Origin: Modestobacter roseus
GTDB lineage: Bacteria; Actinomycetota; Actinomycetes; Mycobacteriales; Geodermatophilaceae
NCBI RefSeq assembly: GCF_007994135.1
Contig: NZ_VLKF01000001.1
Span: 620,001 to 684,000 of the forward strand
Direction: 5' to 3'
Length of the DNA stretch: 64,000 bases
The notes below the pieces were generated by a model. That model did not search any database and was not told the origin of the DNA. It saw only the letters and a list, made by a program, of their open reading frames with translations. Positions 45,568 to 53,609 of this stretch are shown here, piece after piece; the first letter of the stretch is position 1, and every line of letters begins with the position of its first letter. A program made the position numbers and the translations under genes.

Positions 45568-45948
45568 ATGGCACAAGACCCACTTCCATCGCGAAGCCAA
45601 CTTTTGGCCCAGCTGCGTAAGTCAGTGGTCGAACGTAAAGAACTTTGGGCTTGGGGTACTCCTACTGGACTAATACCCTGGGAGGGGAGAGGTGGGTCTC
45701 TCATGATTGCTCTGTGGGAGTCAGAGTCTCGGGCGCGAGAGGAAAACGGGGATACCGCCACTCCAGAGGAGGAGCCAGTGCGATATTCGGTGGATGAGCT
45801 GCTCGAGCGAATTCCTGACTGGACTCGTTCGGGCGTTCGCCGCTTTGGCCTGGAGTCGAGAAACGGAAAGTTCTTATACTCTCTCACTGTCCCCGAATTC
45901 AAGCAGTTCATTATTTCGGGTCGCCCTACGGCGAGCAAGCTGCCGTAA
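45568..45948 (+). CDS. Probable immunity protein for the Ntox8-like tip
   Basis: 126 residues, acidic, no signal or membrane segment, so cytoplasmic. It lies 29 bases after the toxin, with GGAGG 10 bases before ATG, the standard place of a cognate immunity gene. ELWAWGTPTGLIPW, MIALWESESRAREE and VDELLERIPDWT recall DUF2750-type proteins, which are common immunity proteins; I hold that match loosely. Base composition is markedly lower in GC than the flanking core genes. Stop TAA, rare in this window. Confidence 0.75.
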   Translation: MAQDPLPSRSQLLAQLRKSVVERKELWAWGTPTGLIPWEGRGGSLMIALWESESRAREENGDTATPEEEPVRYSVDELLERIPDWTRSGVRRFGLESRNGKFLYSLTVPEFKQFIISGRPTASKLP

Positions 45949-46084
45949 ACTTTGAGGGCGACAATCCAAGACGTGCGCGTCTGGATCCAACTCCCGAGCA
46001 CTTCGCTCGATGTCACCGCCCTTGGCTACGCTAACCAGCCTGTAGAAATCGACGCAATTGCGCTGGTCGACCAGGACCCAGGAG

Positions 46085-46594
46085 ATGCATGACCCGACCG
46101 CCCAAGACTACAGCCGGGCTAGGGCGCATCTCTCAAGCTGGAGACGGCCGGTGCGGGATCTTGATCCGGTGGGCGTTCGTGCTGAGCTGAGTGATGGGCA
46201 GTGGGCGGTGATCGAGCCGTTGATGCCGCAGGTGATGGGCCGGTCGCGGCCATACCGGGATCATCGACAAGTGGTTGAGGGGATCGTGCACCGGTATCGT
46301 TGCGGACTGGCTTGGCGGGATCTGCCGGTGCGGTTCGGGCCGTGTCAGACGGTGTGGAAGCGGCATGCCCGGTTCTCCCGGGACGGGACGTGGGACGAGG
46401 TGCTGGCCGCGGTCATCGCGCACGCTGATGCCGCCGGCGACGTCGAGTGGGCGGTCAGCGTGGACTCCTCGGTCAACCGCGCGCATCAGTACGCCACCAA
46501 CCTGCCGCGAGCCGAGATCCCCACGGGGGGCATCGGCGAACTACATGAAACAGATACTCGGGCCTGGGACGAAGGCGCTGATCGAGCCGCCTGA
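46085..46594 (+). CDS. IS5-family transposase, first frame
   Basis: 169 residues from ATG 46085 (GTG 46151 would give the more usual RDLDPVGVRAELSDGQW start). It holds the N-terminal domain DLPVRFGPCQTVWKRHARFSRDGTW and the first catalytic Asp in WAVSVDSSVNRAHQ. The second frame continues the protein after a run of six G (46525-46530), a likely frameshift site as in other IS427 elements. Confidence 0.82.
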   Translation: MHDPTAQDYSRARAHLSSWRRPVRDLDPVGVRAELSDGQWAVIEPLMPQVMGRSRPYRDHRQVVEGIVHRYRCGLAWRDLPVRFGPCQTVWKRHARFSRDGTWDEVLAAVIAHADAAGDVEWAVSVDSSVNRAHQYATNLPRAEIPTGGIGELHETDTRAWDEGADRAA

Positions 46595-47008
46595 TCACGG
46601 GATCGGCCGCTCCCGTGGCGGCCTGTCGACCAAGGTCCACCACGCCGTGGACGGCCGCGGCCGCCCGCTGTCAATCCTGATCGGCGCCGGTCAGGCAGGC
46701 GACACACCGGCCTGCCTGCCACTGCTGGCCGGCATCCGGGTGGCCCGTCCTGGGCGGGGCCGGCCTCGGACCCGACATACCGCTGTGCTCGGAGACCGCG
46801 CGTACTCATCCAAGGCGATCCGAGCCCACCTGCGCTCCCGTGGCATCACCGCGGTCATCCCCGAACCCCGCGACCAGCAAGGACACCGCACCCGCCGCGG
46901 CAGCGCAGGTGGCCGCCCGGTCAGCTACGACCGGGAGATGTACAAGAAGCGCAACGTCGTCGAGGGCTCATTCGCCCTGCTCAAACAGTGGCGCGGCCTG
47001 GCCACCCG
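46085..47008 (+). mobile_element. IS5-family (IS427-like) insertion sequence, 3' end lost
   Basis: Two overlapping frames encode a DDE transposase, but the 3' part ends abruptly in KQWRGLATR at about 47004 and turns into the duplicated RHS segment. The last ~40 residues of the transposase and the right terminal repeat are missing. No left terminal repeat or target duplication could be recognised; the left boundary given is the coding start, and the true end may lie upstream. Confidence 0.85.
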
Positions 47009-47084
47009 TACTGCACCGCGGACCCGGTCAACTACACCGACCTGGACGGCAACTGGGGCTTCGGTTGGGCGAAGAAGGCCCTGA
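46531..47084 (+). pseudogene. IS5-family transposase, second frame, truncated
   Basis: Frame open from 46275; meaningful from about 46531. GIGRSRGGLSTKVHHAVDGRGRPL, then second Asp in VLGDRAYSSKAI and the Glu in NVVEGSFALLKQWRGLATR. Homology stops there and the remaining residues to 47084 are out-of-frame RHS sequence. All three catalytic residues survive, but the missing C-terminus and right end make transposition unlikely. Confidence 0.8.
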
Positions 47085-48106
47085 AGAACGCCGCTCAGGT
47101 CGCGGAGATCGCGTCGATGATCCCGGGGCCGATCGGGGCAGCGGCGGCGGGCATCTCCGCCGGTGCGTATGCGGCGACGGGGAACCGGGCCAAGGCGCTG
47201 ATGATGGGCGTCACCGTGGCTGCGGCGATGATCCCCGGTGGCGGGGCGATGGTGAAGGTCGGGATGGCCGCGGCCAAGTCCGCGGGCAAGGTGTCCGCCC
47301 GCGCCGGACGAGCCGTGGTGAAGGCGCGGAAGGGCTGCAACAGCTTCACGCCGGAGACCGGTGTGCTGATGGCCGATGGCGCCACGGTGCCGATCAGCCA
47401 GCTCGAAGTCGGGGATCTTGTCGCCGCACGCGACCCGCAGACCGGCGAGCTGACAGCCCAACCGGTGTTGAACGTGATAGTCGGCCAGGGCGACAAGCAC
47501 CTGATCAAGGTCGTCACCGCGCCAGCCCCAGCCAGTGCCTTGGATGAGGGGCAGGTCGCCGATGATGACCCGCGCGCCGATACCTGGATCGCGACCGCCA
47601 ACCACCCGATCTGGGTGGACGGCGGCGGCTGGACCGACGCTGACGCCCTGGCGCTCGGCGACCTGCTCGTGGGCGCAACCGGCAAATACCGTGTCGTCCA
47701 GGACCTCGACGACCAGGGCTGGCTGCCCGGGCAAACCGTCTACAACCTCAGCGTCGCCAACGTCCACACCTTCATCGTCGGCGACACCGGCGACGGGACG
47801 GCGGTTCACAACAGCAGTGATTCATGCCCGATCAACGTCGGGAAGCAGATGCGCCACGTGCCGGGAACGAGAGAGGCAAAGCAGAAGCCGGGCGGGTCAA
47901 TGTTCTTTGATAAGGCAAGCGCTATGAAGGCTGTGCAGATGGCCGTCCGACGCGGTACGCCCGTCAAGCCCCGTGGTAGCGAACTGGAACGCCGCGTGTG
48001 GGAGGCTGGGGTTTCAATCGGTCGGGGCACCAGGGGACAAGTTCGGACCACTATCACCGTCGTGCGTGGGAATCGAGGTTGGCATGGCTGGCCAGGAAGC
48101 CGATGA
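46988..48106 (+). CDS. Orphan RHS C-terminal cassette: core end, Hint, second toxin tip
   Basis: 372 residues. The start is nominal (GTG 46988, inside the IS remnant); no promoter or ribosome site is evident, so it may be a silent cassette. Residues from TADPVNYTDLDGNWGFGW repeat the RHS core end, hydrophobic linker and Hint domain of the upstream toxin (Cys in KGCNSFTPETG, end VHNSS). The tip (about 278-372) differs completely: INVGKQMRHVPGTREAKQ, then ERRVWEAGVSIGR, and GNRGWHGWPG. The KQxxHxxGT start suggests an Ntox50-like RNase, tentatively. Its own immunity gene overlaps the 3' end. Recombination through the shared segment could swap this tip onto the full-length RHS protein. Confidence 0.8.
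   Translation: MARPGHPYCTADPVNYTDLDGNWGFGWAKKALKNAAQVAEIASMIPGPIGAAAAGISAGAYAATGNRAKALMMGVTVAAAMIPGGGAMVKVGMAAAKSAGKVSARAGRAVVKARKGCNSFTPETGVLMADGATVPISQLEVGDLVAARDPQTGELTAQPVLNVIVGQGDKHLIKVVTAPAPASALDEGQVADDDPRADTWIATANHPIWVDGGGWTDADALALGDLLVGATGKYRVVQDLDDQGWLPGQTVYNLSVANVHTFIVGDTGDGTAVHNSSDSCPINVGKQMRHVPGTREAKQKPGGSMFFDKASAMKAVQMAVRRGTPVKPRGSELERRVWEAGVSIGRGTRGQVRTTITVVRGNRGWHGWPGSR
47009..47815 (+). repeat. RHS core-end plus Hint segment, copy 2 of the direct repeat
   Basis: Counterpart of 44435-45262. The left junction with the IS remnant is at about 47009 and the right junction lies at the toxin tip. About 0.8 kb of near identity 2.6 kb apart gives substrate for homologous exchange. Confidence 0.93.
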
Positions 48107-48581
48107 CAAGCTGCATTCGACCGTTGTGGCCTACGTGGTGGCTGCCTACGGCGAGAGGCCGAAGGAAATGCTGGGGCGCGCTCGGGAACTTGCTGGCGCT
48201 AATCAGCACGTGTCGATTCAAGAGTCGCTGTCAGGTCTCGGGGCTGTCGAGGTCATTACCGATGAAGACGCTGGAGATCTCGCCTGCGCGTATCGGGTGA
48301 GTGACCCAAGCGACACGGAGGTAGACGTAGAGGTCTACATATCTACCGTGTTGCCGTATGCGGCCGCATTCTTGAAGCGATTCAACCGGGTCGTGAGTGT
48401 TGTGAGTTTGGCTGATGAAGGTTTGCCGGGACTCATAGCCCGGACGCTGAGTGGTCACGGAGTAGCTTTGCTGGCTCAGGATATCTGGAGATCTCCTGTG
48501 CCGACCTCCGTTGCCGCTAGAGGGGTAAGTGTGGCCACATTATGGGAACTGCTGTTTGAGCAGGAAATGGACGTTCCTTAG
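48084..48581 (+). CDS. Probable immunity protein for the orphan tip
   Basis: 165 residues from ATG 48084, preceded by GAGGTT; it overlaps the toxin 3' end by 23 bases. The protein is acidic, cytoplasmic and without a family I recognise (DKLHSTVVAYVVAAYGERPKEML; DVEVYISTVLPYAAAFLKRFN). The position directly after a toxin tip is the basis of the call. Lower GC than the core. Stop TAG (48579-48581). Confidence 0.65.
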   Translation: MAGQEADDKLHSTVVAYVVAAYGERPKEMLGRARELAGANQHVSIQESLSGLGAVEVITDEDAGDLACAYRVSDPSDTEVDVEVYISTVLPYAAAFLKRFNRVVSVVSLADEGLPGLIARTLSGHGVALLAQDIWRSPVPTSVAARGVSVATLWELLFEQEMDVP

Positions 48582-48875
48582 CCATTCTCGTCCAAAACTG
48601 TGGCGTGCCGTGCTCGCGGCTAGGGAACATAAAGGCGGGCCGGCGCAGGCGGCGTTCATGTTCAAATTGACCGTGAAGGTGCCCGACGAGTCGAAAAGGC
48701 TCTGGCGGTAGGTGTCTGCCGTACTGTGTGGCAGCGGGCAGCGGAACGGTGCGCTGTGGTGACGACGCACTCCAAGGCGCCGTTGGCGCACCCGACCACG
48801 ATCACGCGCTAGACCAAGACTCTCGAGCGGCTGCTTGCTGCGAGTGCGCAGCCTGTCGAAGGCTCCGGTCGTATG
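48582..48875. other. Non-coding stretch between the toxin locus and hrcA
   Basis: 294 bases with no supportable gene. GC rises from left to right, suggesting the edge of the acquired segment. The short open frames here have no start signals. The hrcA promoter and CIRCE element begin at 48872. Confidence 0.6.
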
Positions 48876-48902
48876 CTGGCACTCGGCTCGCATGAGTGCC
48901 AG
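48872..48902 (+). promoter_or_regulatory. CIRCE operator and -10 of the hrcA-dnaJ operon
   Basis: CTGGCACTC (48876-48884), 9-base spacer, GAGTGCCAG (48894-48902): the HrcA operator with its exact 9-9-9 geometry. TATGCT (48872-48877) is a good -10, so transcription starts inside the operator. HrcA represses until heat stress (family knowledge). Confidence 0.93.
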
Positions 48903-48959
48903 GACGCGTCCTGGCCGACCGGACGCGGGCCCGTCGAACCGGTACGGGAGGTGTCAGCC

Positions 48960-49982
48960 GTGGCGCACGACGACCGGCGCCTGCGGGTGCTGCGGGCGAT
49001 CGTCCAGGACTACGTCTCCACCAACGACCCGGTGGGGAGCAAGGCGCTGGCGGCCCGGTACGACCTCGGGGTGTCCTCGGCCACCATCCGCAACGACATG
49101 GCGGTGCTGGAGGAGGAGGGGTACATCACCCAGCCGCACACCAGCGCCGGCCGGGTGCCCACCGACAAGGGCTATCGCCTGTTCGTCGACCGGCTCTCCA
49201 GCGTCAAGCCGCTGTCGGTGGCCGAGCGGCGGGCGATCGAGAAGTTCCTCGACGGCGCCGTCGACCTGCACGACGTGCTCGGTCGCAGCGTCCGGCTGCT
49301 GGCCCAGCTGACCCGCCAGGTCGCCGTCGTCCAGTACCCGACGCTGTCGCGCAGCGCCGTCCGGCACCTGGAGCTCGTACCGCTGACGGCCAGCCGGCTG
49401 CTGATGGTGCTCATCACCGACACCGGCCGGGTCGAGCAGCGCGTCGTCGACAGCCCCGACGACGTCGCGCCGGACACCGTCGCCGAGCTGCGCACGCTGC
49501 TCAACGCGGCGTTCACCGGCAAGAAGCTGGCCGAGGCCAGCGACACCATCGGCGACGTGGTCGAGAACGCCCCACCACCGCTGCGGGCGCTGCTCGCCGC
49601 GGTCAGCGCCACCCTGCTGGAGACCCTGGTCGAGCCCTCGGAGGACCGGCTGGTCATCGGCGGCACGGCCAACCTCGCGCAGGGCAGCGCGCTGGACTTC
49701 CCCGGCACCTTCCGCCCGCTGCTGGAGGCGCTGGAAGAACAGGTCGTGGTGCTGCGGTTGATGGCTGAGGTGGGCCCGAGCACGGTGACGGTGAGCATCG
49801 GCGAGGAGAACGAGCACGAGGCGCTCACCGCCGCGTCGTTCGTCTCCGTGGGCTACGGGGCCGGCGAGCAGGCGCTCGGTGGCCTCGGCGTCGTCGGCCC
49901 CACCCGGATGGACTACGCAGGAAACATGGCCGCGGTACGAGCCGTGGCCCGCTACGTCGGCCACCTGCTGGCCGAGAGCTGA
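48960..49982 (+). CDS. hrcA: Heat-inducible transcription repressor HrcA
   Basis: CIRCE-binding repressor of chaperone genes. 340 residues with the N-terminal winged helix ([57 protein letters not shown]) and the GAF-like dimer domain. GTG 48960 follows GGGAGG at 8-9 bases; the frame is open upstream through the operator. It is autoregulated through CIRCE and in operon with dnaJ, 18 bases away. Confidence 0.96.
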   Translation: MAHDDRRLRVLRAIVQDYVSTNDPVGSKALAARYDLGVSSATIRNDMAVLEEEGYITQPHTSAGRVPTDKGYRLFVDRLSSVKPLSVAERRAIEKFLDGAVDLHDVLGRSVRLLAQLTRQVAVVQYPTLSRSAVRHLELVPLTASRLLMVLITDTGRVEQRVVDSPDDVAPDTVAELRTLLNAAFTGKKLAEASDTIGDVVENAPPPLRALLAAVSATLLETLVEPSEDRLVIGGTANLAQGSALDFPGTFRPLLEALEEQVVVLRLMAEVGPSTVTVSIGEENEHEALTAASFVSVGYGAGEQALGGLGVVGPTRMDYAGNMAAVRAVARYVGHLLAES

Positions 49983-50000
49983 GGACGGGACAACGACTGC

Positions 50001-51143
50001 ATGGCGACCGACTACTACGGCGTGCTGGGCCTGGCCCCGGGAGCGACCGACTCCGAGATCAAGAAGGCCTACCGCCGGATGGCGCGGGACCTCCACCCCG
50101 ACGTCAACCCCGACCCGGGGGCGAAGGAGCGCTTCGGGGAGGTCAGCCGCGCCTACGAGGCGCTGACCGACCCGGAGAAGCGCCGCATCGTCGACCTCGG
50201 CGGTGACCCCTACGACGCCAACGGCGGCCGCGGCGGCAACCCGTTCGGCAACGCGGCCGGCTTCGGCGGGCTCGGCGACATCATGGACGCCTTCTTCGGC
50301 GGCGCCGGGGGAGCGCGCGGCCCGCGCGGTCGGGTCCGCGAGGGCGGCGACGCGCTGATCCGGGTCGAGCTCGACCTGGCCGAGACGGTCTTCGGGACGA
50401 CGACCGACATCACCGTGGACACCGCGGTGCTCTGCGACGTCTGCACCGGCGCGGGCACGGCTCCGGGCACCCACCCGGAGACCTGCTCCACCTGCAACGG
50501 CCGCGGCGAGGTGCAGAGCGTGCAGCGCTCCTTCCTCGGCCAGGTCATCGCCAGCCGCCCGTGCCCGACCTGCCAGGCCACCGGCCAGGTCATCCCCAAC
50601 CCGTGCCCGCAGTGCGCCGGCGACGGCCGGGTCCGCGCCCGCCGCACCATTCCGGTGAAGGTCCCCGCCGGCGTCGAGGACGGCATGCGCATCCGGCTGG
50701 CCGGCCACGGCGAGGTCGGCCCCGGCGGCGGTCCGGCCGGCGACCTCTACGTCGAGGTGCACGAGCGGCCGCACGACGTCTTCACCCGCGACGGCGAGGA
50801 CCTGCACTGCCGGGTCACCCTGCCGATGACCGCCGCCGCGCTGGGCACCACGCTGAAGCTGGAGACCCTCGACGGCAACGAGGACCTCGACATCCGCGCG
50901 GGCACCCAGTCCGGCAGCGTGCTCACCCTGCGCGCGCACGGCGCCCCGCGCCTGCGCGGCACCGGCCGCGGCAACCTGCAGGTGCACATCGACGTGCAGA
51001 CCCCCAGCCGGCTCGACGAGCGCCAGCAGGAGCTGCTGCGCGAGCTCGCCGCGCTGCGGAACGAGGAGCTCGCCGACGGCGCCGCGGCCAACCACGGCGG
51101 CGGTCTGTTCTCCCGGGTGCGCGACGCGTTCAACGGCCGATGA
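50001..51143 (+). CDS. dnaJ: Chaperone DnaJ
   Basis: Co-chaperone of DnaK. 380 residues: J domain with HPD ([11 protein letters not shown], about 33-35), a Gly/Phe-rich region (about 72-105), the four-repeat zinc domain ([32 protein letters not shown]) and the C-terminal substrate domains. This is the HrcA-linked second actinobacterial DnaJ; the grpE-dnaK-linked copy would be elsewhere. ATG 50001. It overlaps rsmE by 4 bases. Confidence 0.96.
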   Translation: MATDYYGVLGLAPGATDSEIKKAYRRMARDLHPDVNPDPGAKERFGEVSRAYEALTDPEKRRIVDLGGDPYDANGGRGGNPFGNAAGFGGLGDIMDAFFGGAGGARGPRGRVREGGDALIRVELDLAETVFGTTTDITVDTAVLCDVCTGAGTAPGTHPETCSTCNGRGEVQSVQRSFLGQVIASRPCPTCQATGQVIPNPCPQCAGDGRVRARRTIPVKVPAGVEDGMRIRLAGHGEVGPGGGPAGDLYVEVHERPHDVFTRDGEDLHCRVTLPMTAAALGTTLKLETLDGNEDLDIRAGTQSGSVLTLRAHGAPRLRGTGRGNLQVHIDVQTPSRLDERQQELLRELAALRNEELADGAAANHGGGLFSRVRDAFNGR

Positions 51144-51898
51144 GCGAGGGGTCCGAGGCGATCGAGGCCGACGGCGCCCCCCTCTTCCTGCTCGACGAGG
51201 TGCCCGAGGGCGACGTCGTCACCGTGGACGGCGCCGAGGGCCGGCACGCCGTCGACGTGCTGCGGCTGGCCGCCGGTGAGCGGGTCCGGGTGAGCGACGG
51301 CCGCGGCCTGCTCGTCGAGGGCTCCGTGCTCACCGCCGGCTCCGGTGCGCTGCAGGTGCAGGTGACCGCCCGGCACGAGGTGCCCGCGCCGCAGCCGCAG
51401 TTCCTGCTGGTGCAGGCGCTGCCCAAGGGCGACCGCGGCCCGCTCGCCGTCGACCTGGCCACCGAGCTCGGCGTCGACCGGATCGTGCCGTGGACCGCGG
51501 CCCGCTGCGTCACCCGCTGGCGCGAGGACCGGGTGGAGAAGGGCCTGGCCAAGTGGCGCTCCGCCGCCCGCGCCGCCAGCAAGCAGGCCCGCCGTCCCCG
51601 GGTCCCCGAGGTCACCGAGCCGATGACCACCCGGCAGGTCATCGGGCTGCTCGCCGACGTCGACCTGACCCTGGTGCTGCACGAGCAGGCCCGGGAACCC
51701 TTCGCCCGGGTCGAGGTCCCGGCCACCGGCAGCGTCGCCGTCGTCGTCGGGCCCGAGGGCGGGCTCACCGACGGCGAGGTGGTCGCCTTCCGGGCCGCCG
51801 GTGCGCGTTCGGTCCGGCTGGGCGCCGAGGTGCTGCGCACGTCCACCGCCGGCGCCGCCGCGCTCGCCGCGCTGAGCGCCCGCACCCGCTGGGCCTGA
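51140..51898 (+). CDS. rsmE: 16S rRNA m3U1498 methyltransferase
   Basis: Methylates U1498 in 16S rRNA with SAM. 252 residues: N-terminal PUA-like domain ([22 protein letters not shown]) and a SPOUT knot domain with [15 protein letters not shown] and [23 protein letters not shown] 51140 overlaps the dnaJ stop. hrcA-dnaJ-rsmE is a standard actinobacterial operon; the usual next genes (HIT, phoH, ybeY) appear only after a 7-kb insertion. Confidence 0.95.
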   Translation: MSEGSEAIEADGAPLFLLDEVPEGDVVTVDGAEGRHAVDVLRLAAGERVRVSDGRGLLVEGSVLTAGSGALQVQVTARHEVPAPQPQFLLVQALPKGDRGPLAVDLATELGVDRIVPWTAARCVTRWREDRVEKGLAKWRSAARAASKQARRPRVPEVTEPMTTRQVIGLLADVDLTLVLHEQAREPFARVEVPATGSVAVVVGPEGGLTDGEVVAFRAAGARSVRLGAEVLRTSTAGAAALAALSARTRWA

Positions 51899-51915
51899 CC
51901 CGCCTCTTTCCACGC

Positions 51916-51983
51916 TGATCATGGGCGTGTTGCCAGTGACACGCCGGCAGAGGGCGTGGTGACCGGCGATCTGCCCATGATCA
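51916..51983. repeat. Inverted repeat TGATCATGGGC after rsmE
   Basis: TGATCATGGGC (51916-51926) and GCCCATGATCA (51973-51983) are perfect 11-bp arms. Inside is a competing stem GGCGTGT/ACACGCC. It lies between convergent rsmE and phnE. The core GATCATGGGC also occurs near 63486-63496, so it may be a dispersed family. Confidence 0.75.
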
Positions 51984-52007
51984 ACTGGCGAGGGGGCGGT
52001 TCGCCGG

Positions 52008-53609
52008 CTACCTCAGGGCCTGCCGCGCCCGGTCGCTGACCAGGTCGACGGCGGCGGTCAGCAGGACGGTCGCGGCCAGCACCGTGGTCACCGCGCCCCA
52101 GTCGAAGGTGGCCAGCGCGGTCGCCAGCAGCGCCCCCAGGCCGCCGGCACCCAGCAGCCCGATCAGGATCGTGTCCCGGATGGCCACCTCCCACCGGTAC
52201 AGCGCGTAGGCCAGCACCGGCCCGACCGCCCGCGGCGCCACCCCGTACAGCCAGCCGGCCACCGGGGGTGCGCCCATCGCGGCCAGCGCGGCCCGCGGCC
52301 GTGGGTCGAGCTCCTCGGTCGCCTCCGCGGCCAGCCGGCCCAGCACCCCCAGCGTGTAGACGCCCAGCGCCAGCGCCCCGGGCAGCACGCCGGGCAGCAG
52401 CACGAACAGCAGCACCAGCGCCCAGACCGGTGGCGGCACCGCGCGGAGCAGCAGCAGCGCCAGCCGGACGACGCTGCCCACCAGCCGGCGCAGCGGGCCC
52501 GGGCGGCCGGCCGGGTGGGCGGCGACCCCTGCCAGCAGCACCGCCCCGACGGTGGCAACGGCGATCGCGATCACCGACATCTGCAGCGTCTCCACGGCCG
52601 CGGCGAGCACCGCGCGCAGGAAGCCGGCGTCGGTGTCCGGTGGCCAGGCGGCGGACAGCACGTAGCGCAGCTGCTCGCCGGTGCGGTCGGAGACCAGCGT
52701 CGCGGGGGAGACCGCCAGGTACCACCAGGACCACACCACCCCGAGCACCGTCACCGTCACGGCGGCGGTGAGGGCCGGGTCGCGTTGCAGCCGGTCACCG
52801 GCCGAGCGGGGGGCGGCGACCCGCCGGCGCACCGCCCGCCCGGCCACCACGGCCAGCACGCAGAGGGCGGTGAGCGCGTAGACGCAGGTCCACACCTGCT
52901 CCCAGCGCAGCGAGCTGAACGACAGCGACAGCTGGTAGCCCAGCCCGCCGGCGCCGATCAGCCCGAGCACCACCGCGGAGCGCACCGCGCACTCCAGCCG
53001 GTAGAAGGAGTACGACAGCAGCCCACCCGAGGCCGGCGGCAGCAGCCCGTAGAGGACGGCGGACACCCGGCCGGCGCCGGCGGCGAGCAGGGCGTCGTGC
53101 GCACCCCGGGGCACCTCGTCGAGCAGGTCGGCGAACACCTTCGCGGTCACCGCGCCGTACGGGATGCCGATGGCCAGCACGCCGACCCACGGGTCCAGGC
53201 CGAGCAGGTTGACCAGCAGCAGACCCCACACCGCCTCGTGCAGCCCGCGGGGCACGGCCAGCGCCCCGCGGGCCAGCAGCCAGCCGAGGCGGCGGCGTCC
53301 CCAGGTGGTGCGGGCGACGGCGACCGCCCCGACGGCCCCGAGCCCGACCGCCAGCGCGGTGCCCAGGGCCGCGTAGGCGATGGTCACCAGCGTCGCGGTG
53401 CCGAGCACCGAGAGGAAGGCACCGTCGAGCTCGGGGGAGAGGGCGGCGGCGGCGAACCGGCCGAACTGCGCCGTCCCCGACCGGTTGACCACCTGGTCGG
53501 CGAACAGCCCGGCGCCGGCCAGCGCCCAGCCGACGACGGCGAGCGCGCCCAGCCCCCAGGCCCAGCGGGTGCGGTCCCGCCGCAGCCGGGGTGCGGTCAG
53601 CACGGTCAC
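52008..53609 (-). CDS. phnE: Phosphonate-type ABC transporter permease, two PhnE units fused
   Basis: 533 residues, twice the normal PhnE length. Two homologous halves each carry a permease core and an EAA-type loop: RGAHDALLAAGAGRVSAVLYGLLPPASGG with YRLECAVRSAVVLGLIGAGGLGYQL in the first, PRAALAAMGAPPVAGWLYG with YRWEVAIRDTILIGLLGAGGLG in the second. About twelve membrane segments, so it may form the whole channel alone. It overlaps phnC by 4 bases. Stop TAG on the reverse strand. Substrate could be phosphonate, phosphite or phosphate ester; no C-P lyase genes are present. Confidence 0.88.
   Translation of the reverse strand: MTVLTAPRLRRDRTRWAWGLGALAVVGWALAGAGLFADQVVNRSGTAQFGRFAAAALSPELDGAFLSVLGTATLVTIAYAALGTALAVGLGAVGAVAVARTTWGRRRLGWLLARGALAVPRGLHEAVWGLLLVNLLGLDPWVGVLAIGIPYGAVTAKVFADLLDEVPRGAHDALLAAGAGRVSAVLYGLLPPASGGLLSYSFYRLECAVRSAVVLGLIGAGGLGYQLSLSFSSLRWEQVWTCVYALTALCVLAVVAGRAVRRRVAAPRSAGDRLQRDPALTAAVTVTVLGVVWSWWYLAVSPATLVSDRTGEQLRYVLSAAWPPDTDAGFLRAVLAAAVETLQMSVIAIAVATVGAVLLAGVAAHPAGRPGPLRRLVGSVVRLALLLLRAVPPPVWALVLLFVLLPGVLPGALALGVYTLGVLGRLAAEATEELDPRPRAALAAMGAPPVAGWLYGVAPRAVGPVLAYALYRWEVAIRDTILIGLLGAGGLGALLATALATFDWGAVTTVLAATVLLTAAVDLVSDRARQALR

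Noticed and set aside
48529-48711. Small open frame between the immunity gene and hrcA
   Set aside because: It overlaps the immunity gene in another frame, lacks a ribosome site and a -10, and resembles nothing known.
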